Shown here: positions 7,246-14,506 of the stretch, piece by piece
Layout of the letters: each line of letters begins with the position of its first letter
Numbering within the stretch: the stretch's first letter is position 1
Source of the DNA: an uncultured Oscillospiraceae bacterium
GTDB lineage: Bacteria > Bacillota > Clostridia > Oscillospirales > Oscillospiraceae
Length of the DNA stretch: 17,580 nt
NCBI GenBank assembly: GCA_934630495.1
Contig: CAKTVW010000043.1
Coordinates: 1-17,580, forward strand
Direction of reading: 5' to 3'
Translations under genes and position numbers: made by a program
Notes under the pieces: generated by a model
Databases searched by the model: none
Told to the model about the DNA's origin: nothing
What the model saw: only the letters and a program-made list of their open reading frames with translations

Positions 7246-7303
7246 TGAAAAAAATCCTCCTGTTGATTTACAAATGGTAAATTAATTTGTTCACACACCT
7301 ACC

Positions 7304-7332
7304 ACTATACACTAAAAAGTACAGAATGGCAA
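7304..7332 (-). promoter_or_regulatory. Internal promoter for tuf
   Basis: On the minus strand TTGCCA (7332-7327), a 17-base spacer and TATAGT (7309-7304), lying between the fusA stop and the tuf start. The predicted leader of about 52 bases contains a small hairpin (ATTTAC and GTAAAT) before the ribosome binding site. It would allow extra tuf transcription beyond read-through from the str promoter. Confidence 0.7.
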
Positions 7333-7341
7333 GCTATTTTT

Positions 7342-9420
7342 TCAATAAGAACTGCGTTTTTCCACAATTTCCTGCTGAATATTCTTCGGCAGTTCAACAT
7401 AGTGGCTCGGTTCCATTGAATATTGTCCGCGTCCCTGCGTGCGGCTGCGGAGATTCGTCGCGTAGCCGAACATTTCGGAAAGCGGGACATTGGCGTCGAT
7501 CTGTGTCGCACCGTTTCTCGGCTCCATGCCGAGAATGTTGCCGCGACGGGAGGAAAGGTCTCCGATCACGTCGCCGGTATAATCATCCGGGACGATGACG
7601 CTGACCTTCATGATCGGCTCCAGAACGACGGGCTCAGCCTTGCGGCAGGCCTCCTTAAAGGCCATTGAACCGGCGATCTTAAAGGCAAGCTCGGACGAGT
7701 CGACCTCGTGGTACGAGCCGTCGTACAGCGTGACCTTGACATCCACGACGGGGAAGCCGGCAAGCACGCCTGCCGTCATTGCGCCCTGAATGCCCTGATC
7801 CACGGCGGGAATATATTCCTTGGGGATCGCGCCGCCGGTAACGGCGTTAATAAATTCGTAGCCCTTGCCGGATTCGTTCGGCTCAAGCTTGATCTTGACA
7901 TGGCCGTACTGGCCCTTGCCGCCGGACTGACGGGCATACTTCATGTCCACGTCAGCCTTGCCGCGGACGGTCTCCTTATAGGCAACCTGCGGAGCGCCGA
8001 CATTGGCCTCCACCTTGAACTCGCGCAGCAGGCGGTCGACAATGATCTCCAGATGAAGCTCGCCCATGCCCGCGATGATGGTCTGCCCGGTCTCCTGATC
8101 GGTATAGGTCTTGAAGGTCGGGTCCTCCTCGGCCAGCTTCATCAGGGCAATGCCCATCTTTTCCTGCCCCGCCTTGGTTTTCGGCTCAATGGCGACACGG
8201 ATGACCGGCTCGGGAAATTCCATGGACTCAAGAATGATCGGGTGCTTTTCGTCGCATAACGTATCGCCGGTCGTGGTGTTCTTCACGCCGACGACGGCAG
8301 CGATATCGCCGGAATACGCTGTTTCGAGATCCTCGCGGTGGTTGGCGTGCATCAGCAGAATCCTGCCGAGGCGCTCGCGGCTGTTCTTCGTGGAATTGAG
8401 AACGGTAGTTCCCTTATCCACCGTGCCGGAATAGACACGGAAGAAGCAGAGCTTGCCGACAAACGGGTCCGTCGCGATCTTAAACGCCAACGCGGAGAAC
8501 GGCGCGGAATCGTCCGCAGGGCGGAACTCTTCCTCATCGGTCTTGGGATTGATGCCGGAGATTCCCTTCTTGTCAAGGGGAGAGGGCATGTAGTCCACGA
8601 TCGCATCCAGCAGCTCCTGCACGCCCTTATTCTTATAAGAGGTGCCGCAGGTGACAGGGATCATATGCACGCCGATCGTCGCCTTGCGAATGGCGGCGCG
8701 GAGCTTGTCCTGCGGGATATCCTCGCCGGACAGGAACAGCTCCATGATCTCGTCGTCCTGATCGGAAACGGCCTCCAAAAGCTTTTCGCGGTATTCGTCG
8801 GCCAGATCGCGCAGATCTTCGGGGATCTCTTCCTCGCGGACATCCTTGCCAAGCTCGTCATAGAACACGTTCGCCTTCATCTTAATGAGGTCGATCACGC
8901 CCTTGAACGTGGCTTCGGCGCCGATAGGAAGCTGAATGGGAACGGCGTTACACTTGAGCCGATCATGCATCATGTTGAGAACATTGAAGAAATCGGCGCC
9001 CATGATGTCCATTTTATTCACATAGACCATACGGGGCACGTTGTACTTGTCAGCCTGATGCCAGACCGTCTCGGTCTGAGGCTCCACGCCGCCCTTGGCG
9101 CACAGCACCGTTACCGCTCCGTCGAGCACGCGCAGGCTTCGTTCGACCTCAACGGTGAAGTCGACGTGGCCCGGGGTATCGATGATGTTGATGCGGCAAT
9201 TCTTCCAGATGCAGGTGGTAGCGGCGGAGGTGATGGTGATGCCTCTCTCCTGCTCCTGCTCCATCCAGTCCATGACGGCGTTGCCCTCGTGCGTCTCGCC
9301 TAATTTATAGGTGCGGCCCGTGTAGAACAGAATACGCTCGGTCGTGGTGGTCTTGCCGGCGTCGATATGCGCCATGATACCGATATTTCTTGTATTCTCA
9401 AGTGAGTATTTTCTCGGCAT
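7342..9420 (-). CDS. fusA: Translation elongation factor G
   Basis: A 692-residue GTPase that drives ribosome translocation and, with ribosome recycling factor, subunit recycling. The P-loop AHIDAGKT is at 17-24, DTPGHVDF at 81-88 and NKMD at 135-138. Domains II-V follow at normal length, including the domain IV region around GGKGQYG. This is the canonical EF-G of the str operon, not a tetracycline-resistance (TetM-like) relative, as shown by its position between rpsG and tuf and its full match in layout. The ATG at 9420 has AAGGAG 9 bases upstream and lies 18 bases after the rpsG stop. Confidence 0.98.
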   Translation of the reverse strand: MPRKYSLENTRNIGIMAHIDAGKTTTTERILFYTGRTYKLGETHEGNAVMDWMEQEQERGITITSAATTCIWKNCRINIIDTPGHVDFTVEVERSLRVLDGAVTVLCAKGGVEPQTETVWHQADKYNVPRMVYVNKMDIMGADFFNVLNMMHDRLKCNAVPIQLPIGAEATFKGVIDLIKMKANVFYDELGKDVREEEIPEDLRDLADEYREKLLEAVSDQDDEIMELFLSGEDIPQDKLRAAIRKATIGVHMIPVTCGTSYKNKGVQELLDAIVDYMPSPLDKKGISGINPKTDEEEFRPADDSAPFSALAFKIATDPFVGKLCFFRVYSGTVDKGTTVLNSTKNSRERLGRILLMHANHREDLETAYSGDIAAVVGVKNTTTGDTLCDEKHPIILESMEFPEPVIRVAIEPKTKAGQEKMGIALMKLAEEDPTFKTYTDQETGQTIIAGMGELHLEIIVDRLLREFKVEANVGAPQVAYKETVRGKADVDMKYARQSGGKGQYGHVKIKLEPNESGKGYEFINAVTGGAIPKEYIPAVDQGIQGAMTAGVLAGFPVVDVKVTLYDGSYHEVDSSELAFKIAGSMAFKEACRKAEPVVLEPIMKVSVIVPDDYTGDVIGDLSSRRGNILGMEPRNGATQIDANVPLSEMFGYATNLRSRTQGRGQYSMEPSHYVELPKNIQQEIVEKRSSY

Positions 9421-9438
9421 TTACAGTAACTCCTTACG

Positions 9439-9909
9439 TTACCAACGGAAATGGGAGAACGCCTTGTTGGCTTCTGCCATCTTGTGGGTATCCTCACGCT
9501 TCTTAACAGAAGCGCCGGTGTTGTTGCAGGCATCCATGATCTCGCCTGCGAGACGTTCCTTCATGGTCTTCTCGCTGCGCTTGCGTGCGTAGGTGGTCAT
9601 CCAGCGCAGGCCGAGGGTCTGACGACGCTCGGGACGGACTTCCAGAGGAACCTGATAGGTTGCACCGCCGACGCGGCGGGACTTGATTTCCAGGGAAGGC
9701 ATGATGTTTTCCATCGCCTGCTGGAAAGCGTCAAGACCGTTCTTGCCGGTCTTCTGCTCGACGATCTCAAATGCGCCGTAAACGACACGCTGGGCTACGC
9801 CCTTCTTGCCGTCGAGCATGACGCTGTTGACGAGCTTGGTTACCAGAGTGGAATTGTAGACAGGATCCGGAAGGACCTCTCTCTTGGGAACATTACCTCT
9901 TCTGGGCAC
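9439..9909 (-). CDS. rpsG: 30S ribosomal protein S7
   Basis: A 156-residue protein that nucleates assembly of the 30S head by binding 16S rRNA and lines the E site. It starts PRRGNVPKREVLPDP after the first residue and ends NKAFSHFRW, both typical of S7. I chose GTG at 9909 because GGAGGG is 7 bases upstream and the resulting length equals the bacterial standard. An in-frame ATG at 9927 would add six residues read from the ribosome binding site itself. In enterobacteria S7 represses its own operon by binding between rpsL and rpsG. The gap here is long (177 bases) and structured. Confidence 0.97.
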   Translation of the reverse strand: MPRRGNVPKREVLPDPVYNSTLVTKLVNSVMLDGKKGVAQRVVYGAFEIVEQKTGKNGLDAFQQAMENIMPSLEIKSRRVGGATYQVPLEVRPERRQTLGLRWMTTYARKRSEKTMKERLAGEIMDACNNTGASVKKREDTHKMAEANKAFSHFRW

Positions 9910-10008
9910 TTTGCTTCCCTCCTTCATAGAATGATTTCATAGGTACTTCGATAGGCTGTTCCTACCGTTTTGTGCCTGCCAAGAGTTTCCCATACATAAA
10001 TAATATAT

Positions 10009-10067
10009 AAAAAACGCATGGCAAGGCGGGGTGCCTTGCTGTTGCAGGCGCAAAGGGCGCGCTGCAA
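10009..10067 (-). promoter_or_regulatory. Tandem hairpins and T-run between rpsL and rpsG
   Basis: On the minus strand two hairpins occur in order. One pairs TTGCA and GCGC with GCGC and TGCAA (10067-10042). The next pairs GCAAGGC with GCCTTGC around a 5-base loop (10039-10021). Six T's (10014-10009) follow after a 6-base gap. This could be a partial terminator, an S7 autoregulatory site or an mRNA processing site. The T-run is too far from the stem for a classic terminator, and rpsG has no clear promoter of its own beyond it. Confidence 0.45.
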
Positions 10068-10086
10068 TTAAGGCGTTGGGTTCCGA

Positions 10087-10509
10087 TTACTTCTTCTTGG
10101 CCTTCGGGCGCTTCTGGCCGTACTTGGAACGGCTCTGCATACGACCCTGGACGCCCTGCGTATCGAGGGTACCACGGATGATGTGGTAACGGACGCCGGG
10201 GAGATCCTTAACACGGCCGCCGCGGATCAGAACGACGGAGTGCTCCTGCAGGTTGTGGCCGACACCGGGGATGTAGGCGGAAACCTCGTAGCCATTCGTC
10301 AGGCGGACACGGGCGATCTTACGAAGTGCGGAGTTCGGCTTCTTCGGGGTGGTGGTACGAACTGCGGTGCAGACGCCACGCTTCTGCGGAGAAGACAGAT
10401 CGGTCGCGCGGTTCTTCAGGGTGTTGAGGCCCTTCTGGAGTGCGGGAGCGGTGGACTTGTAGGTAGCCTGCTCTCTGCCCTTTCTGACCAACTGATTAAA
10501 GGTAGGCAT
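10087..10509 (-). CDS. rpsL: 30S ribosomal protein S12
   Basis: A 140-residue decoding-centre protein. It has the conserved loop TPKKPNS (54-60), where streptomycin-resistance substitutions arise in other bacteria; lysines are present here, as in sensitive strains. The GHNLQEHS and RGGRVKDLPGVRYH blocks follow, then a lysine-rich C-terminus. Relative to the E. coli protein there is an insertion of about 13 residues near 25-40, as is common in Firmicutes. I chose the ATG at 10509 because AAGGAG is 6 bases upstream; the open frame further upstream is non-coding leader. Confidence 0.97.
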   Translation of the reverse strand: MPTFNQLVRKGREQATYKSTAPALQKGLNTLKNRATDLSSPQKRGVCTAVRTTTPKKPNSALRKIARVRLTNGYEVSAYIPGVGHNLQEHSVVLIRGGRVKDLPGVRYHIIRGTLDTQGVQGRMQSRSKYGQKRPKAKKK

Positions 10510-10558
10510 GATGTTCTCCTTTCTTTTGAAATGCGCTGGTTCAGCGTTTATATTATCC

Positions 10559-10580
10559 CGGAATATCCTAAAATATTCCG
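10559..10580. promoter_or_regulatory. Palindrome upstream of rpsL with alternative pairing
   Basis: CGGAATAT pairs perfectly with ATATTCCG around a 6-base loop in the 109-base gap between the ybxF-like gene and rpsL. An alternative pairing, TATCCT with AGGATA on the minus strand, uses part of the same bases, so two exclusive hairpins can be drawn. A TAATAT box follows on the minus strand, but no good -35 accompanies it. It may be an mRNA control or processing element. Confidence 0.35.
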
Positions 10581-10618
10581 TAGGATACCAAATTTTTGTA
10601 AAGCACGCAAACGCGCCG

Positions 10619-10858
10619 TCAAACAATTGCTGCGGCGGCTGCCGAAACGGGGATCCCGCAGGCGGTGCCGAGCTGCCGCATCGTGTCGATCACGACGATC
10701 TCGATCCCGGCCGCGCGGCAGGAGGCCTCGACAGGCTCCGTCAGCGCGGGGTCCGCATCGGCCGCCAGAAAGACCTTCTTGGCTCTTCCGGCGATCAACG
10801 CCTTTTGCAGCTGCTTGATCCCAACCACCTTTTCGGCGGTCTTCAGCTCGTCAAGCAC
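10619..10858 (-). CDS. L7Ae-family ribosomal/K-turn RNA-binding protein (YbxF-like)
   Basis: A 79-residue protein of the L7Ae/L30e/S12e/Gadd45 fold. It starts LDELKTAEKVVGIKQLQKAL after the first residue; the segment GRAKKVFLAADADP followed by IVVIDTMRQLGTACGIPV is the typical core. In Bacillus the relative YbxF binds K-turn RNA and sits between rpoC and rpsL. This protein is at the equivalent place, directly upstream of rpsL. The start is GTG at 10858 with GGAGGT 9 bases upstream. It is the first gene of the str operon here, right behind a consensus promoter. Confidence 0.88.
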   Translation of the reverse strand: MLDELKTAEKVVGIKQLQKALIAGRAKKVFLAADADPALTEPVEASCRAAGIEIVVIDTMRQLGTACGIPVSAAAAAIV

Positions 10859-10908
10859 TGTTATAACACCTCCGGCATTGCCAGAAATCTATGCTCACGC
10901 GATTAAAG

Positions 10909-10937
10909 ATTATAGCAGAATCGACGAAAACTGTCAA
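10909..10937 (-). promoter_or_regulatory. Consensus sigma-A promoter of the str operon
   Basis: On the minus strand a perfect TTGACA (10937-10932), a 17-base spacer and a perfect TATAAT (10914-10909). The leader before the ybxF-like start is about 45 bases. A perfect match at both boxes suits the high expression of ribosomal protein and elongation factor genes. Confidence 0.95.
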
Positions 10938-11183
10938 TCATTTTTGAAACATTTTCACAAAAATTTTTTACAATACCGCGGAAAGTGAGCCTTTCCCGCG
11001 CTGCAGAGCCTTCCGCGCTCCGTTCCGTTTGCCCGCTGTGCGCAAAGCGCCTGTTCAATCTCCGGAAAGCGCCGTTTTTGCAGTGCGGCGCACGGTCTTC
11101 CTGCCGCGCACGCACCTTGCCGCCGTGCGTATTCCCTGCTCCCCCCGCCCGGTAAAAAGTTTTCCGCCGCATGAAGATTTTTC
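10938..11183. other. Intergenic region between divergent str and asnA promoters
   Basis: This stretch of about 245 bases lies behind both divergent promoters. The part near the str promoter is AT-rich (10938-10975) and could be an UP-element-like stretch. The rest (10980-11160) is GC-rich, with short complementary segments around 11080-11145. The frames crossing it carry no ribosome binding site and no recognisable protein. I see no T-box, tRNA or known riboswitch signature. It may be empty, or hold an unrecognised small RNA. Confidence 0.4.
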
Positions 11184-11212
11184 TTGTAATAGCGTAAAAA
11201 ATCGAGTATAAT
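11184..11212 (+). promoter_or_regulatory. Promoter of asnA-asnS
   Basis: TTGTAA (11184-11189), a 17-base spacer and a perfect TATAAT (11207-11212). The predicted leader is about 57 bases, too short for a T-box. Only a small CCGG hairpin (11236-11248) and the ribosome binding site AAGGAGG lie in it. Confidence 0.85.
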
Positions 11213-11275
11213 ATGCAGAAATATCAGGATCATGCGGCATCAGCCGGACGATCCGGAAAAGGAGGATGTTAAACA

Positions 11276-12289
11276 ATGAAAAAATGCCTGATCCCCGAGG
11301 GCTACCGAAATCCGCTCTCCGTGTATGAAACGCAGTGCGCCATTGAGTTCATCAAGTATAATTTTCAGAAGAACCTGTGCCGCGCGCTGAATCTGATGCG
11401 TGTCTCCGCGCCGCTGTTCGTAGAGGAGGCTTCCGGTCTGAACGACAACCTGAACGGCTATGAACGTCCGGTTTCCTTTGACATCCCCGACGTGGGAGAG
11501 GAAGCGCAGGTCGTTCACTCTCTCGCAAAATGGAAGCGCTACGCCCTTGCCCGATACGGCATTCGCCCGGGAAAGGGGCTTGTAACGGACATGAACGCCA
11601 TCCGCCGTGACGAGATCGTGGACAACCTTCACTCTGTCTATGTCGACCAGTGGGATTGGGAAAAGGTCATTACGGAAGAGACGCGCAATGAGGCCACCCT
11701 GCGCGATACGGTTCAGCGCATCGTCAACGCCATCTATGTCACCGGTGAAACGCTCAAGATCGAGTATCCGCAGATTCGCGTGAAGGTCCCGCGTGAAGTG
11801 CTCTTCGTCACCACACAGGAGCTTGAGGATCGTTTCCCCGCGCTGAGCGGCGCCGAACGCGAAACGGCCTTTCACCGCGAGCACAAGGACAAGGCCGTTT
11901 TTCTGATGCAGATCGGCGGCAAGCTCCGCTCCGGCAAGCCCCACGACGGCCGTGCGCCGGACTATGACGACTGGCAGCTCAACGGCGACATTCTGTTCTG
12001 GAACGATGTTCTCGACCGCTCGTTCGAGGTTTCGTCCATGGGCATCCGCGTCAGCCCCGAATCGCTTGACCGGCAGCTTCGCGAGGCCGGCTGCGACGAC
12101 CGCAGAGCGCTGCCGTTCCACCGCGCGCTGCTGAACGGTGAGCTGCCGCTGACGATCGGCGGCGGGATCGGGCAGTCCCGCCTGTGTATGCTCCTGATCG
12201 GCTGCTGTCACATCGGCGAGGTACAGTCCAGTATTTGGGACCGGGAAACCGCAGCCGCCTGCAAAGAAGCGGGCGTTATGCTGCTGTAA
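11276..12289 (+). CDS. asnA: Aspartate-ammonia ligase (asparagine synthetase A)
   Basis: A 337-residue cytoplasmic enzyme that makes L-asparagine from aspartate, ammonia and ATP. It resembles class II aminoacyl-tRNA synthetases in fold. Family blocks visible are the start around IPEGYRNPLSVYETQ, the central VVHSLAKWKRYAL, GLVTDMNAIRRDE and SVYVDQWDWEKVI, and the C-terminal GGGIGQSRLCMLLIG, which corresponds to synthetase motif 3. Length agrees with bacterial AsnA (about 330). The ATG at 11276 has AAGGAGG 10 bases upstream. It is followed after 22 bases by asnS, so the product of this enzyme is the substrate of the next one. Confidence 0.97.
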   Translation: MKKCLIPEGYRNPLSVYETQCAIEFIKYNFQKNLCRALNLMRVSAPLFVEEASGLNDNLNGYERPVSFDIPDVGEEAQVVHSLAKWKRYALARYGIRPGKGLVTDMNAIRRDEIVDNLHSVYVDQWDWEKVITEETRNEATLRDTVQRIVNAIYVTGETLKIEYPQIRVKVPREVLFVTTQELEDRFPALSGAERETAFHREHKDKAVFLMQIGGKLRSGKPHDGRAPDYDDWQLNGDILFWNDVLDRSFEVSSMGIRVSPESLDRQLREAGCDDRRALPFHRALLNGELPLTIGGGIGQSRLCMLLIGCCHIGEVQSSIWDRETAAACKEAGVMLL

Positions 12290-12311
12290 TAACAGGAGAG
12301 GTAATGATATT

Positions 12312-13703
12312 ATGGAACTGATTTCCGTTCGGGAGCTATTCAAAAACACTGCGGCCTATGCCGGCCGCTCCATTGAGGTCGGCGGCTGGGTCCGCTCCGT
12401 CCGCGCGTCGAAGTCCTTCGGCTTCATCGTGCTGTCGGACGGCACATTCTTCAGCCCGCTGCAGGTGGTATACCACGACACGCTGCCCAACTTTGCCGAG
12501 ATCTCCAAGACCAATGTCGGCGCGGCGCTGATCGTCCGCGGCACGCTGGTCGAAACGCCGGAGGCCAAGCAGCCCTTTGAGCTGCAGGCCGAGGAGGTGA
12601 CCGTCGAGGGCGCGTCGACCTCCGACTATCCTCTGCAAAAGAAGCGCCACACGCTGGAATATCTGCGCACCATGACGCATCTGCGCCCGCGCACAAACAC
12701 CTTCCAGGCGGTTTTCCGCGTCCGCTCGCTGGCGGCGTTCGCGATCCATAAGTTCTTTCAGGAGCGCGGCTTTGTCTATGTGCACACGCCGCTCATCACC
12801 GGCTCGGACTGCGAGGGCGCGGGCGAAATGTTCCAGGTCACGACGCTTGATATCAATGACCCGCCCAGAACGGAGGACGGAAAGGTCGATTACAGCAAGG
12901 ATTTCTTTAACAAGCCGACAAATCTCACCGTTTCCGGTCAGCTCAACGGCGAGACGTACGCCATGGCCTTCCGCGACATCTATACCTTCGGCCCGACCTT
13001 CCGCGCCGAAAACTCCAACACGACCCGTCACGCGGCCGAGTTCTGGATGATTGAGCCGGAGATCGCCTTTGCCGATCTGTCGGACGACATGCGTCTTGCA
13101 GAGGACATGATAAAATATATCATCGCCTATGTTCTGGAAAACGCGCCGGAGGAGATGCAGTTCTTCAACCAGTTCGTCGACAAGGAGCTGCTTGACCGGC
13201 TGAACCATGTCCTGACCTCCGATTTCGGCCACGTCACCTACACCGAGGCCATCAAGCTGCTCGAGCCGCACAACGACCGGTTTGAATATCCCGTTCACTG
13301 GGGCAGCGACCTGCAGACCGAGCACGAGCGCTATCTGACGGAGGAGCTGTTCAAGCGTCCGGTCTTCGTCACCGATTATCCCAAGGAGATCAAGGCGTTT
13401 TATATGAAGCTCAATCCCGACGGCAAAACGGTCGCGGCTATGGACTGCCTTGTCCCCGGGATCGGCGAGATCATCGGCGGCAGTCAGCGTGAGGACGACT
13501 ACGACCTGCTGCTCAAGCGCATGAACGAGCTTGGCCTGAAGCCCGAGGATTACGGCTTCTATCTTGATCTGCGCAAGTACGGCTCCGCGCGGCACGCGGG
13601 CTTCGGTCTGGGCTTTGAGCGCTGTGTGATGTACCTGACCGGTATGGCCAACATCCGCGACGTGATCCCCTTCCCGCGCACGGTCAACAACTGCGATCTG
13701 TAA
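12312..13703 (+). CDS. asnS: Asparaginyl-tRNA synthetase
   Basis: A 463-residue class IIb synthetase that attaches asparagine to tRNA-Asn. An N-terminal OB-fold anticodon-binding domain (about 15-110) precedes the catalytic domain. Motif 1 is near 148-160 (FFQERGFVYVHTP), motif 2 at 230-240 (FRAENSNTTRH) and motif 3 near 430-450 (GFGLGFERCVMYL). The C-terminus NIRDVIPFPRT is characteristic of AsnRS rather than AspRS. The ATG at 12312 lies behind GGAGAGG; a nearby ATG at 12304 is out of frame. Having both AsnA and AsnRS means that direct charging of tRNA-Asn is available, whatever the status of a transamidation route elsewhere in the genome. Confidence 0.97.
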   Translation: MELISVRELFKNTAAYAGRSIEVGGWVRSVRASKSFGFIVLSDGTFFSPLQVVYHDTLPNFAEISKTNVGAALIVRGTLVETPEAKQPFELQAEEVTVEGASTSDYPLQKKRHTLEYLRTMTHLRPRTNTFQAVFRVRSLAAFAIHKFFQERGFVYVHTPLITGSDCEGAGEMFQVTTLDINDPPRTEDGKVDYSKDFFNKPTNLTVSGQLNGETYAMAFRDIYTFGPTFRAENSNTTRHAAEFWMIEPEIAFADLSDDMRLAEDMIKYIIAYVLENAPEEMQFFNQFVDKELLDRLNHVLTSDFGHVTYTEAIKLLEPHNDRFEYPVHWGSDLQTEHERYLTEELFKRPVFVTDYPKEIKAFYMKLNPDGKTVAAMDCLVPGIGEIIGGSQREDDYDLLLKRMNELGLKPEDYGFYLDLRKYGSARHAGFGLGFERCVMYLTGMANIRDVIPFPRTVNNCDL

Positions 13704-13718
13704 TACTTTTTAGCGAAA

Positions 13719-13755
13719 AAACGGTCGGCAGCCGCCTATGCGGTGCCGACCGTTT
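13719..13755 (-). terminator. Hairpin terminator between convergent asnS and Nudix genes
   Basis: A 12-bp perfect stem, AAACGGTCGGCA / TGCCGACCGTTT, encloses a second 4-bp stem (CCGC/GCGG) with loop CTAT. On the minus strand the stem runs into six T's, so it ends the Nudix operon well. On the plus strand the tail is only TTTCATATTT, but it probably also helps to end asnS transcription. Confidence 0.85.
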
Positions 13756-13764
13756 CATATTTGC

Positions 13765-14334
13765 CTATTTGCCGCTGTCGGTTTTCAGCCGCGCGTTGAG
13801 CTTCGGGTATATACGCTCAACAAACCACGCTTCCGTTGACGCCCGCAGGGCCTCCTCCGGCGTGAACCATGCCACACCGCTGTTTTCCTCCTCGCAGACC
13901 CGAAGCGGCGCTTCATCCGACGCCTCCAGCAAGTAGGTAACGTTCAAGTGCAGATGCGACGGCACATACCGCCCGCGTTTTTCGTGGCCGTCTACGGTAA
14001 GGCATTCCAGAGAGATGATGCCGTCGCTGACGGGACGCACATCGGTCAGGCCGGTCTCTTCGCGGCATTCCCGTAATGCGACACGCAAAAGGTCCTTTTC
14101 GCCGTCCGCATGTCCGCCGCACCATGTCCACGAATCGTAGATTTTGTGGTAGACCATCAGGACCTTCGTCCTCGACGGATTCGTCACCCATCCCGAAACG
14201 GTCATGTGCGCGATCAGGTTCGTACGCAGAAACGCGTCGTCATGATTTCGGACAAAATCAAGGATCAGCAGTCGGTCGCAGGCCTCCTGCTCGTTTACCG
14301 GACGATATGCTTCGATCTCGCGTATAATATCCAT
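13765..14334 (-). CDS. Nudix hydrolase
   Basis: A 189-residue protein with a Nudix domain in the middle. The Nudix box runs at about residues 73-96 as GGHADGEKDLLRVAL then RECREETGL. The metal-binding core RExxEE is intact. The first glutamate position of the classic GX5EX7REUXEEXGU pattern appears to be Lys, with a Glu one residue earlier. The family hydrolyses nucleoside diphosphates linked to other groups, and the substrate here is unknown. The ATG at 14334 has GGAG 7 bases upstream. It starts 13 bases after a small cysteine-containing gene and is the last gene of that operon. An ORF extending upstream of this start overlaps that gene and is not real. Confidence 0.85.
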   Translation of the reverse strand: MDIIREIEAYRPVNEQEACDRLLILDFVRNHDDAFLRTNLIAHMTVSGWVTNPSRTKVLMVYHKIYDSWTWCGGHADGEKDLLRVALRECREETGLTDVRPVSDGIISLECLTVDGHEKRGRYVPSHLHLNVTYLLEASDEAPLRVCEEENSGVAWFTPEEALRASTEAWFVERIYPKLNARLKTDSGK

Positions 14335-14347
14335 ACAGCTTCTCCTA

Positions 14348-14506
14348 TCAGTCGAGTATCTCCCGCAGCTCCTTTGCGATCGGGCAGTCCGCCGCATAGA
14401 CGCAGTCGGGATAGCGGCAGTCCGCCGTTCCCTCCTCCGGGTCGGCCGTGACCGTTCGCGCTTCGTCCATGACGCGGCAATAGCCGCTGACAAACACCTC
14501 GTCCAT
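14348..14506 (-). CDS. Small cysteine-containing protein, 52 aa
   Basis: A 52-residue protein, MDEVFVSGYC at its start, with cysteines at 10, 30, 35 and 41. The last three form the compact pattern DCRYPDCVYAADCPIA, which could bind a metal or form a small redox site. There is no signal peptide or membrane segment. Its ATG shares one base with the TAA stop of the ABC transporter gene (TAATG), a classic sign of translational coupling. Its stop is 13 bases before the Nudix start. This placement, rather than similarity, is the main support that it is real. I recall similar short CPxxxC-like clostridial proteins without a known role. Function unassigned. Confidence 0.65.
   Translation of the reverse strand: MDEVFVSGYCRVMDEARTVTADPEEGTADCRYPDCVYAADCPIAKELREILD

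Noticed and set aside
11219..11275. T-box or other amino-acid riboswitch for asnA-asnS
   Set aside because: The leader after the identified promoter is only about 57 bases, has no T-box sequence and contains just a small CCGG hairpin.
12336..13595. 419-codon minus-strand open frame opposite asnS
   Set aside because: A GC-rich antisense shadow. The asnS frame carries all synthetase motifs, and the antisense frame has no start signal or recognisable domain.
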